DNA from: Algibacillus agarilyticus
GTDB lineage: Bacteria; Pseudomonadota; Gammaproteobacteria; Enterobacterales; Alteromonadaceae
Direction of reading: 5' to 3'
Assembly: GCF_003286125.1 (NCBI RefSeq)
Contig: NZ_QMED01000001.1
Coordinates: 1-64,000 of the forward strand
DNA length: 64,000 bases
Shown here: in pieces, positions 11,441 to 19,626 of the stretch
Numbering within the stretch: position 1 is the first letter of the stretch
Layout: every line of letters starts with the position of its first letter
The notes under the pieces: generated by a model
The model's database searches: none
The model's input: only the letters and a program-made list of their open reading frames with translations
What the model was told of the DNA's origin: nothing
Translations under genes and position numbers: made by a program

Positions 11441-13563
11441 TTCACGTTTATCACAACATAAAAACCCAGCGTTTTTAAACTAGTCATGTCCAGATCGAAT
11501 AACTCAGATAAAGCATTGAACCGATCGGGTAAACTTGTTTGTTGTGCGGGATGCACTTCAACATCATCAAAGCCCATTTGACTAAACCATTCTACGATTG
11601 TTTTTTTAGTAAAAAATCGAACATGAGTCACACATAACAATCCGATAGGCACATAGTCCCAACGTCCAGCCAGTAAACTTTCAATAATAGAATGGTGACC
11701 AATATTGGGTAGGGATAATAAAACGCGGCCGTTTTTATTTGTCAACGATACCATTTTTCTTAAAAAATCATGAATATTAACTTGATGTTCCACTACATCA
11801 GCAGCGATAACAACATCAAACTTTTCTTCAATCGAACAATCTTCAAAATTACCTACATAAACATGGTCTAAAGACTTCTCAGCTATAAGAGCAACATCCG
11901 GATTAATTTCAACACCAAAAATTTTACAATTTAATTTATTACGAAAAATACGACCAGAGCTACCTTCGGCACAGCCAATATCCAATATTGATGCTGTATT
12001 TTGGGGTATATAAGGTAATAAGTCATGTCTTTCACTCCCATAATAATCAAAAGAAAGATAAAGCCCGGTAGCAAGAATTCGTTTAGGTAATGAAGGTAAA
12101 GGGTTTATATGCCATTCTTGTAATTTAATGCTCTCGCGATCAATCTTAGGTAAATCTAATAGAGAAATGACTGCTATCTTTTTATTTTCAGGCACAGAAA
12201 AAGCGATCCCAGAATTGAGGATCTCTCGCTCACAGTCTTCATAATTTTTTAAAGAGTGGATAGCAGTAATACATTCAGTTGGCACATCTTGTAAGGCAGT
12301 CAAGTAACAAATATTTGCATTGTGACGAAGCATATTAATAAAAACAGTTCGTAAACTAAGCTCAGACAAATATATTTGCTCATGTTCTAGCATTAATAAA
12401 TAGTCAGCATTGGCAACACCTTGCTGATCTTCCAGCCATACGACATTACCGAAAACTTTACGCATATTATACATAAGTTGTTGTCTTGCTAATTGAACTT
12501 CTTCAGAGTTATCAATCTTAGACGAAGCGTTTAAATATATACCAATTGTTAGATGTCTTGCCGAATATGTATAATCGACTAAATTTTGAAATGCGACTTG
12601 AAGGCGGGCTTTAGCGTTTTTATGCTTAAAACGTTCAGCTAACGCCAATCCGAGTTGTTTAGCTTTATTCCATTTATCTGGGTTTGTTAATAAATTTAAT
12701 GCCGTATTGGCAAATTGTTCAGGAGCAGTTGGATCGCACAACGGGTGTAAGTTGTTTGTCATATATCTTACAGAAGGTATATCGCATGCAGCAGCTGGTA
12801 TTCCACTAGCCATTGCTTCGAGAAGCGGCAATCCAAAACCTTCAGCGTCAATTGACGAGAACAGGATTAAATCACACTCTCTTATTGCATCCGCAACTTC
12901 ATCCGGCACTATATTATGTAAATATTTGTCAGGAACGAGTAATTTTTTTTCATCATCGGAGAGTGGGTAAGCAGAAATACGAAGAACCCTACATTTAAAC
13001 CCACGAGCCCTAATTAGATTGATAGCTTGTAGTGCGATAGGGATATTTTTAAAAGGTGCCTCAAAAATACCTGACACGCAAATCCAAGGTTCGTCGCTAG
13101 GTAAAACTTTATCATTAGCGCTGAATGAGGCGTCAACCATTGGTGGTAATAAAAAAGCATCCCGATTATAGCGTTTTTTAAGGTCACTCTGTAAATGTGG
13201 CGTAATGGTAAGTGTCGGTAATTTTAATTGATAAAATTCATCAATAGTTTTTAATTCATGCTGTAAATGTTCAAAGTCAGCCTCTATTCCTTGGCAGTAA
13301 TGTACAACAGGGCCAATATTCAATAATTTTGAAAAAGGATACGTTGTATAGTAAGTACAAATAACGAGGTCTTGACGAGGGATAACAGGGGATTCATTTT
13401 TGTAATCAACATAAGGCCCTTCATAGTTTGACCATTCAGGTTGCTTACCTTTGGCGAGAATACTTACATTTTGCCCTTGGTTTCTCAACATTTCTGCATA
13501 TTGAAATACTACTTTTACACCGCCATATAAACCAGGTTCATCAAGCACAAAACAAATATTCAT
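11437..13563 (-). CDS. GT4 glycosyltransferase - methyltransferase fusion
   Basis: Three parts are visible in 708 residues. Residues ~1-330 look like a GT-B fold, family 4 glycosyltransferase: an N-terminal GLYGGVK glycine loop and an E-G-F-G-L-P-L-L-E-A-M-A-S-G donor-binding motif. Residues ~335-480 match nothing I recognise. Residues ~500-690 are a class I SAM methyltransferase with LDIGCAEGSSG as motif I and a D-V-V-E-H block after it. The protein would add a sugar and methylate a sugar or cap of the same glycan. The start ATG overlaps the stop of the radical SAM gene by four bases, so the two are translationally coupled. It is the last gene of the 15448-to-11437 minus-strand operon. Confidence 0.82.
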   Translation of the reverse strand: MNICFVLDEPGLYGGVKVVFQYAEMLRNQGQNVSILAKGKQPEWSNYEGPYVDYKNESPVIPRQDLVICTYYTTYPFSKLLNIGPVVHYCQGIEADFEHLQHELKTIDEFYQLKLPTLTITPHLQSDLKKRYNRDAFLLPPMVDASFSANDKVLPSDEPWICVSGIFEAPFKNIPIALQAINLIRARGFKCRVLRISAYPLSDDEKKLLVPDKYLHNIVPDEVADAIRECDLILFSSIDAEGFGLPLLEAMASGIPAAACDIPSVRYMTNNLHPLCDPTAPEQFANTALNLLTNPDKWNKAKQLGLALAERFKHKNAKARLQVAFQNLVDYTYSARHLTIGIYLNASSKIDNSEEVQLARQQLMYNMRKVFGNVVWLEDQQGVANADYLLMLEHEQIYLSELSLRTVFINMLRHNANICYLTALQDVPTECITAIHSLKNYEDCEREILNSGIAFSVPENKKIAVISLLDLPKIDRESIKLQEWHINPLPSLPKRILATGLYLSFDYYGSERHDLLPYIPQNTASILDIGCAEGSSGRIFRNKLNCKIFGVEINPDVALIAEKSLDHVYVGNFEDCSIEEKFDVVIAADVVEHQVNIHDFLRKMVSLTNKNGRVLLSLPNIGHHSIIESLLAGRWDYVPIGLLCVTHVRFFTKKTIVEWFSQMGFDDVEVHPAQQTSLPDRFNALSELFDLDMTSLKTLGFYVVINVN

Positions 13564-14456
13564 GGCTGCTCACCTGTTTTAGCAAAAGAACACTTTCGAC
13601 ATATATAATCATCTGGAGCTTCATCGACCCCATCGGTCCAGCGCCTTATTTGCTCAAACTTCTCTGAATGTAAAACATCAGCAACAGATTGAGAGGTTAA
13701 ATTACCAATGACATATTTCTCGTCGTAATCTTGGCAGCAAATAACACATTTACCTTCTGCAGTAATGTGCAAATGGTTAAGTGTTCTAGAGCCCATCTGT
13801 TCACATCCACGTAAGGATTTATGATGAAGCTGACCCCCGTTTTCGTTATCAAAATAGTGTGCACGATCTGAAGCGGTATGTTGTTCAACCTCAAACAAAC
13901 TGTCTTTATATTTTTCTTTGATCGCTCGATAATTAGATTCATGAATCAAGTCATCTTGTCCCAATACGACTATTTTCATAATGCCTGCAACCCGTTTATT
14001 TTGCATATAGTCAATATTTTTAATCACCTGTGTTAAATGGTTTTTACCCCTATCCTCTATATATTGCTGCTGATCTAATGTTGATAAATTGATGGTTAAT
14101 AACCCCAACCCTCCTACTTTTAACAATTGTTCAACCTTCCTAGGGGTCAATCCAGAGCCATTACTTAGTACAGCAGGAACTAAACCATGTTGCTTTATTA
14201 AATCCACTTGCTGAATAAAATGCTTATCAATGCTAGGTTCATTATACTGGTTCATGAAAACAGCATCTAAAGTGCTCCGATAGTTAGCAAGCTGCTCTAT
14301 AATATTTCGGTATAGGTTCATATCCATAACAACTGGTTTGCGTGGTGCAACAGAAACGGGACAAAAATAGCAAGCTTGATTGCAGGATGAATGAGATTCT
14401 AAAGAAACATATCGGAGTAACTTGTCGTCATAAGTACTAGTTTTCATTGTCATCAT
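13560..14456 (-). CDS. Radical SAM / SPASM domain protein
   Basis: This 298-residue protein has C25-x3-C29-x2-C32 (CNQACYFC), the iron-sulfur signature of radical SAM enzymes. A C-terminal cysteine set (a G-K-C-V-I-C-C segment and a final C-R-K-C) fits a SPASM-type auxiliary cluster region. Relatives act on peptides or on sugars and cyclitols; no precursor peptide gene is visible nearby, so a sugar or lipid substrate within the glycan locus is my inference. It overlaps the upstream gene by one base (TAATG) and the downstream gene by four. MMTMKT at the N-terminus gives three possible ATG starts; the first is used here. Confidence 0.82.
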   Translation of the reverse strand: MMTMKTSTYDDKLLRYVSLESHSSCNQACYFCPVSVAPRKPVVMDMNLYRNIIEQLANYRSTLDAVFMNQYNEPSIDKHFIQQVDLIKQHGLVPAVLSNGSGLTPRKVEQLLKVGGLGLLTINLSTLDQQQYIEDRGKNHLTQVIKNIDYMQNKRVAGIMKIVVLGQDDLIHESNYRAIKEKYKDSLFEVEQHTASDRAHYFDNENGGQLHHKSLRGCEQMGSRTLNHLHITAEGKCVICCQDYDEKYVIGNLTSQSVADVLHSEKFEQIRRWTDGVDEAPDDYICRKCSFAKTGEQP

Positions 14457-15448
14457 TATAAAAAGTCCGCATCACCAAACGTTAAAAATAAATTTTGATA
14501 CAGAGAATTATAAACCTCTTTCATTTCAGGCGCGCTCATACTCGTTAATCCAGAACCAGCAGCTGGCGCAGGACTGCTTTGTGAAATAACAACAGCTGGG
14601 TTCATTTGTATTATATCGGTTGAAAATTGCTTTGTTATCCCCATTTTTACCACTTCACATTGGTTTTCATCCAATAGCTTATCGGCACAGCAATGAACAA
14701 CAGTCCCAAAATAATCGTGTGAGCAGATAACATCCATTATCAACACTTCATTATTCATTTTTTTGATAACAACATAAGCGATATTACCGGTTATGACATG
14801 GTCGACTCTTAAAAGCTCATATTTTATTTGTGGATGAGCAACATATCGCTGACGTATAAAATTAGCATCACGTATCCCGATATAACTATGCTTATAAGCT
14901 TTACACATATTTGACCAACACTGGTTGAGCAAATTCAATTGCGCATGATCAAATGGAACGTAGCTAACTTGATAACTTTTAACTAATTTATGATTGAATT
15001 TTTCTCGCCATTCAAGCCAATAGAACTCATCGATTAATGTATAACCAGAAGTCCGTTTTCCTAACTTCATCGCTCGCTGATTCGGGAAACCAAAAAAGAG
15101 ATGGCAAGCCTCAACATTTTTTTGAAAGTATTCAATATAATTATTAAATATTTTATTAAACATACTATGTGTTAATCGGCCTCGCATGTGTGGCGCGACC
15201 ATAACATCACAGGATTGTAAGCCATTCAGTATTCGGTTTTTATAAGTAAAGTTACGTTGCATAAAACCATAAAAACCAACCAGTTGCTCATCTATTACCG
15301 CACTGTTTAATATTGAAAGGCTATTTGAAAATTTCCAACGGAACATATTGATATCAGTTTCATGTTCAAAAACTTGCAAAAATAATGATAAATATTGTGA
15401 TTCGTAATTTTCAATACTAGTAAGTGGTTTAATATTTGGAGTTATCAA
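14456..15448 (-). CDS. GNAT-like N-acyltransferase
   Basis: A 330-residue protein whose N-terminal half resembles GNAT-superfamily proteins of the Acetyltransf_9 type: an F-R-W-K-F segment, a V-G-F-Y-G-F-M block, V-A-P-H-M-R-G-R in the position of the CoA-binding loop, and GFPNQRAMK. The C-terminal half is less informative. It is the first gene of a three-gene overlapping unit with the radical SAM and GT4-methyltransferase genes. Transfer of an acyl group to an amino sugar is plausible, and a PIG-L deacetylase that could create such an amine is nearby, but this is inference. Confidence 0.6.
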   Translation of the reverse strand: MITPNIKPLTSIENYESQYLSLFLQVFEHETDINMFRWKFSNSLSILNSAVIDEQLVGFYGFMQRNFTYKNRILNGLQSCDVMVAPHMRGRLTHSMFNKIFNNYIEYFQKNVEACHLFFGFPNQRAMKLGKRTSGYTLIDEFYWLEWREKFNHKLVKSYQVSYVPFDHAQLNLLNQCWSNMCKAYKHSYIGIRDANFIRQRYVAHPQIKYELLRVDHVITGNIAYVVIKKMNNEVLIMDVICSHDYFGTVVHCCADKLLDENQCEVVKMGITKQFSTDIIQMNPAVVISQSSPAPAAGSGLTSMSAPEMKEVYNSLYQNLFLTFGDADFL

Positions 15449-15711
15449 TTTTGGTAGTCTCAGTTAACCTATTAACAGAATAAATAATGTTTTTCTTAGC
15501 ATTAAGTTCTCGAATTCACGATAAACGATATTAAAAATAGAATATCAATAATATGTATCAATGACAGCCGAACCAAACAAAACTTGAAGGTTGAACCGAT
15601 CCAAATACACCGTTAATAATAGTGTGGATTTTATAAATAAACATAAATAGAGGCGGTATATTTATAAATAGTCTATAATATTCATATAGATAAGATATTA
15701 TAAAGTAAAAA

Positions 15712-16629
15712 ATGTTCAACATGCCAAACGAGTACGTTCATAAATGTGCTCATAATGCCGTAGAAAACGCTATTTTTATTATAGGCACGATGAGAAGTGG
15801 TACAGGCTTTTTAGGCTTAAGGCTGAATGAATCATCATCCATTATAGGTTGCCCTTTTGAACTTCGTAGGATTTGGAGCAATGTGGGTAATGTAGCAATT
15901 GCGTCAGATGTACAGGGCACCGAATGCCCTTCACTCAACCAAAATAATATAAACCAAGTCCCTATCCCCTCTCTAAAACACGCATTCTCAGAAGAAATTA
16001 TAAAAAATATAGGATCCAAACCAGTCAATGAAAAAATCCGTTTTCTCAATAAAAACCCTCATTTGTGTAACAAAATAAATTTAGTCGCCGCTTTATTTCC
16101 AAAAGCCAAGTTTATTTGGACAATCAGGTCGCTTGATAAAGTAGTCTGCAGTTTAAAGAACTTATTTGAACGACCAGGAATGCAGCAAAGGGGGATTCAG
16201 CATGTGTGGCCTAAAACAAACGGAGATAAACAGGCTCGATGTTTTAATGTAAATAAAAATGCATTGAAATCACCACAAACGGGAGAGCGAGTATTCCCCG
16301 GCGGCAACATTCGCTATTTAGCCGAATACTGGCTAGAAAGTAATTGCTCTATGATGAATTTTGCAAACCAGCAAGCAGATCGTATTTTGATTGTTCCACA
16401 AGATAAGCTATTTACAGAAACAAGAAGAACAACTAAAAAGATAGAATCATTTTTAAACTTAATGGACAATTCATTGTTGAATTTGGAAAATAAGATTGAA
16501 TACGATTCGATTGAAAATTGGCCATCTCCGTTAAATTTATCAGAGCAGAACACACTAAATGACTTTATGGTTCAAAACGCTTACGAACTAAATCGCATAC
16601 AAAATTTAATCAACAAAGAGTACACATAA
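15712..16629 (+). CDS. Sulfotransferase family protein
   Basis: A P-loop-like 5'-phosphosulfate binding motif, GTMRSGTGFLG, lies near residue 25 and is close to the usual G-x-x-R-S-G-T-T. A second segment, IWTIRSLDKVVCSL, near residue 140 sits where the 3'-phosphate site (R-D-P-x-D-x-x-x-S) is expected, though Asp-Pro is replaced. Family members move sulfate from PAPS to hydroxyls of sugars, lipids or tyrosine. The length of 305 residues is normal. The start may be 15712 or the ATG at 15721. It heads a plus-strand unit with the small gene at 16630 and the two GT genes after it. The 263 bases upstream form the divergent promoter region with the GNAT gene. Confidence 0.75.
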   Translation: MFNMPNEYVHKCAHNAVENAIFIIGTMRSGTGFLGLRLNESSSIIGCPFELRRIWSNVGNVAIASDVQGTECPSLNQNNINQVPIPSLKHAFSEEIIKNIGSKPVNEKIRFLNKNPHLCNKINLVAALFPKAKFIWTIRSLDKVVCSLKNLFERPGMQQRGIQHVWPKTNGDKQARCFNVNKNALKSPQTGERVFPGGNIRYLAEYWLESNCSMMNFANQQADRILIVPQDKLFTETRRTTKKIESFLNLMDNSLLNLENKIEYDSIENWPSPLNLSEQNTLNDFMVQNAYELNRIQNLINKEYT

Positions 16630-16890
16630 TTGATTGTCTCATTAAGAGAGTTCTTTCTCGTCAATAACTTACGTCAAGCAATTGAGTCAGGTGATCTAAA
16701 AGACATTAAGCAAGCGAGAGAAATCATACGAGAAATAAAATTATTACAGCTTGAAATTAAAGCCATTCCTAATGATGCTCAAATGCTTCAACTATTAGAA
16801 TGTATGCATTCCGCAAAGAAAAAAGAGCTAAAAAGCATAGAACAACTTATATCGCAAGCTCAAATGATAGAGAGCACTAAAGAAGAATGA
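16630..16890 (+). CDS. Small hypothetical helical protein, 86 aa, TTG start
   Basis: This short gene starts directly after the stop of the sulfotransferase at a TTG. An AAAGAG ribosome site about nine bases before supports that start. The stop overlaps the next ATG by four bases (ATGA). The protein is charged and predicted mostly helical by eye (repeated I-K-Q-A-R-E-I-I-R-E-I-like heptads) and has no signal peptide. I recognise no family. Its coupling to a sulfotransferase and two GTs suggests a small partner or a regulator of these enzymes. Confidence 0.65.
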   Translation: MIVSLREFFLVNNLRQAIESGDLKDIKQAREIIREIKLLQLEIKAIPNDAQMLQLLECMHSAKKKELKSIEQLISQAQMIESTKEE

Positions 16891-17744
16891 AACTGGCTTT
16901 TGTATTCGTCTGCCAAGGAGGAGAGCTAGCGCCTCAAGCTTCTTTATTAGCGGCTTCATTAGATTACTTCCTTCGCATCGATGCTGAAGTTATCGCCGCA
17001 GTCCCTAATTACCCCGAAGTATTCCCACCTTCAAAGCAAGTCATTCAATTCTTGAAAAAACTCAATGTTCGGATTGAATATATAGATAACCACATAGACC
17101 GAAGATATTTAATTGCCAATAAACTCTCGTGTTTTAATATACAAACGGAAGCAGAACAGCTGATATTTTTAGATTCAGATATTATGTGTATGCGTGAATT
17201 TCGTGAAGAAACAAAAATAACCAATGCAGACTTTGCTGCGAGGTTAACTGACTTATCTGACCTAACTCAACTAGAGTGGCAAAAAATATATCAGTACTGT
17301 CATTCGGATCTTCCACATTTTAGTTTTAAATCAAGTATTTCCAATGAGGATATGCCTTTATGTTTTAATTCAGGGATTATTGTTACGACAAAAGCTAAAC
17401 AGCTTTATGCCAAATGGGTAGCTTATGCCAAACATTTAAATAAACCGAGCCTTTTTCCCAAATGCAGGCCTTTCTTAGATCAAATTTCTCTCCCCTTTGC
17501 CGTATCATCTTTAGGGTTAAGTTGTCATTTATTAAATCAAGACTTCCACTGGTCTTTACCTTTGCTACCTATTAATAGTCACAAACTGCCACAATTTGTA
17601 CATTACCATGAACCCATACACTTGCTAGGCGATGATGCATCAACAGGTATAGCAAGGTTATTAATCAAAACATACCCAGAATTAAAGTCTATAATTAGTT
17701 GTGATCCCATTTTGTCTTTACTCAATAAACCGAACATAGATTAA
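16887..17744 (+). CDS. GT-A fold glycosyltransferase, tandem copy 1
   Basis: A 285-residue protein with an N-terminal FVCQGGEL block, a conserved A-A-S-L region, and FLDSDI near residue 100. The DSD is a good DxD metal/nucleotide-sugar motif, as in GT8-like and other GT-A enzymes. A Y-H-E-P-I-H-L-L block near the C-terminus also fits the active site of such families. It aligns throughout with the next gene (shared CQGG, LAASL, LIxxKL, FLDSDI, N-x-G, DQ-S/I and HYHxPI), so the pair arose by tandem duplication. Transferred sugar and acceptor are unknown. Confidence 0.7.
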   Translation: MKLAFVFVCQGGELAPQASLLAASLDYFLRIDAEVIAAVPNYPEVFPPSKQVIQFLKKLNVRIEYIDNHIDRRYLIANKLSCFNIQTEAEQLIFLDSDIMCMREFREETKITNADFAARLTDLSDLTQLEWQKIYQYCHSDLPHFSFKSSISNEDMPLCFNSGIIVTTKAKQLYAKWVAYAKHLNKPSLFPKCRPFLDQISLPFAVSSLGLSCHLLNQDFHWSLPLLPINSHKLPQFVHYHEPIHLLGDDASTGIARLLIKTYPELKSIISCDPILSLLNKPNID

Positions 17745-17747
17745 AAA

Positions 17748-18608
17748 ATGCAGCCTAAATATAGTTTTAGATTTGTTTGCCAAGGTGGCGGATTAGATAT
17801 TAAGTCCGCTGTTTTAGCTGCATCTTTGAAACAATACTTACGGTGTTCATATGAAATCATTGCCTGTATCCCCCAAGGTGAACATGTAGCACCTCCACAA
17901 CCCCGTATATTGAATTTTTTCTACTCTCTAGGAATCAAATGCCAACCAATTGCCAATCCATTAGCAGAAGATTATTTGATAGGCCATAAATTAGCTTGCT
18001 TAGCCGTCGCCACTAATTGCTCATGGAAAGTTTTTTTAGATTCAGATATTGTCTGTTTAAAAAACATTGACTCTTTTCATGTTGATGAGAATGTTGACGT
18101 TTTTGCTAAATTAGAAGATATGGATCATCATAGTAATGATGAATGGCAAACACTATATACAAAGCTTGAACTTGGACCCCCAGATAAAAAATATAGATCA
18201 ACGGTGCTCAATCAAGCCATGCCGTTATATTTTAATTGCGGGGTATTAGCAATCAAAAATGTAGTCAACAATTTTGCAGAAGACTGGATAGCTTTAGCTA
18301 GAAAAATAGACTTATTTGATAATTTACCTCGGAAACGCCCTAATCTAGATCAAATGTCCTTTGCTACACTAATTATCAAAAATAAAATTAAACACGCACT
18401 TTTAACAGAAGCGTTCAACTTTCCAGGCGAATTAAGAACAATAGATCCGATAAATAAACCTTACATTTGTCATTATCACAATCCTATATATTTATTAGCC
18501 GATGAAGGCATAGCTAATGTTGTTTTTTCACTATGTGAAGAATATGGCGAGCTAAAAAATATACTAGAAAAATCTGACTTTTGGGTATGGAAACAACTAG
18601 CAAAGTAG
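17748..18608 (+). CDS. GT-A fold glycosyltransferase, tandem copy 2
   Basis: Paralogue of the gene just upstream, three bases away. It keeps FVCQGGGL, AASL, VFLDSDIVC with DSD, a Y-F-N-C-G-V block, N-L-D-Q-M-S and C-H-Y-H-N-P-I-Y-L-L. Sequence identity by eye is moderate, so the two copies may use different donors or acceptors. The gene runs toward the convergent sulfotransferase at 18623; only 14 bases separate the stops, and no terminator hairpin is seen between them. Confidence 0.7.
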   Translation: MQPKYSFRFVCQGGGLDIKSAVLAASLKQYLRCSYEIIACIPQGEHVAPPQPRILNFFYSLGIKCQPIANPLAEDYLIGHKLACLAVATNCSWKVFLDSDIVCLKNIDSFHVDENVDVFAKLEDMDHHSNDEWQTLYTKLELGPPDKKYRSTVLNQAMPLYFNCGVLAIKNVVNNFAEDWIALARKIDLFDNLPRKRPNLDQMSFATLIIKNKIKHALLTEAFNFPGELRTIDPINKPYICHYHNPIYLLADEGIANVVFSLCEEYGELKNILEKSDFWVWKQLAK

Positions 18609-18622
18609 CCTTATTAAATTAA

Positions 18623-19426
18623 TTAACTAGATTGCCATTTGATGCCCTTTGATGTCATTTCGATGTTTTTATGATAAGCATTTAAAACAAAATCAATGCT
18701 ATGTTTTAAAGGAATGCAGGGACTCTCCGAATGTTCCCAAGTTGCCTCATATTGATAATTTAAGATAAATGGCTGCATAAAAGGCTTTAAATGCGTGACG
18801 TCACTTGATAGAAACCAATTTTTCCAATCACCTGATTTAACTCGTCGCTTACCATAGGCATGTTTCTCTGGAATACTATACTGCCCATGACTATTTAACC
18901 CTAACTGGTCACGTAAATCTTCAATACTATTTTGTATAAACATCTCATATTTAATGCAAATACAGCGTTTAGAGAAACACAATACTTCATCAACTAATTT
19001 AAGGTCCGTGCTAACCTGCTTGCATACTTTTTCAACCGTCCAGCCAGGGTAAATATTAGCAATCAGATCAAGAAAAGGGGTTTCAATTGGGCTCTCTGAC
19101 TTTTGTTTTAAATGGTGCAAACGCCTATCTAATTCTTCTTTATCAACACCGTGCATTGCGAACAACATAGAACTAACTAAACGATCTCTCGGATCCCGCA
19201 CTAAAACGATCACATGATCAAATTTTTCAATCAGAGGGGATAAGCTTTCCATACGAGAAGAGTCAATTATAACCTTTGCTATACATTGGGAAGGTAAGTC
19301 TTTTAGTTTTAATAAATCAATTGAAGGTTCAAAAATTTCGAGCGTGCTCTTAGGCATCTCAGCTAAGATTTGATAATACAAAGCCGTACTACCACTGCGG
19401 CTTAATGATAAAATTAAAATTCGCAT
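18623..19426 (-). CDS. Sulfotransferase family protein (second)
   Basis: The start is placed at the ATG giving MRILILSLSRSGSTALYY because AGGGA lies ten bases before it; an upstream ATG at 19486 would add 20 residues without domain support. SRSGST is the 5'-phosphosulfate loop and VLVRDPRDRLVSS is a textbook 3'-phosphate motif. The predicted 267 residues suit a bacterial carbohydrate sulfotransferase. It is transcribed alone, convergent with the GT pair. It keeps its motifs better than the protein at 15712 and is not closely related to it. Confidence 0.8.
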   Translation of the reverse strand: MRILILSLSRSGSTALYYQILAEMPKSTLEIFEPSIDLLKLKDLPSQCIAKVIIDSSRMESLSPLIEKFDHVIVLVRDPRDRLVSSMLFAMHGVDKEELDRRLHHLKQKSESPIETPFLDLIANIYPGWTVEKVCKQVSTDLKLVDEVLCFSKRCICIKYEMFIQNSIEDLRDQLGLNSHGQYSIPEKHAYGKRRVKSGDWKNWFLSSDVTHLKPFMQPFILNYQYEATWEHSESPCIPLKHSIDFVLNAYHKNIEMTSKGIKWQSS

Positions 19427-19626
19427 ATTGTTACTTTCCCTAATGACATAGCTAAATTCAACAAATACAGTAAATTCGCATACCAAATAAATTGATATAT
19501 TAAAAATATTAAACTAAGTTTCAATAACTTACAAAAAATAAAACGGCGTTTAAGTTTAGCTGGTTATTGATATTTTTATCAAAAATATGCTTATGAAACG
19601 TCCATATAACAGCTCTAATAAAGAGC

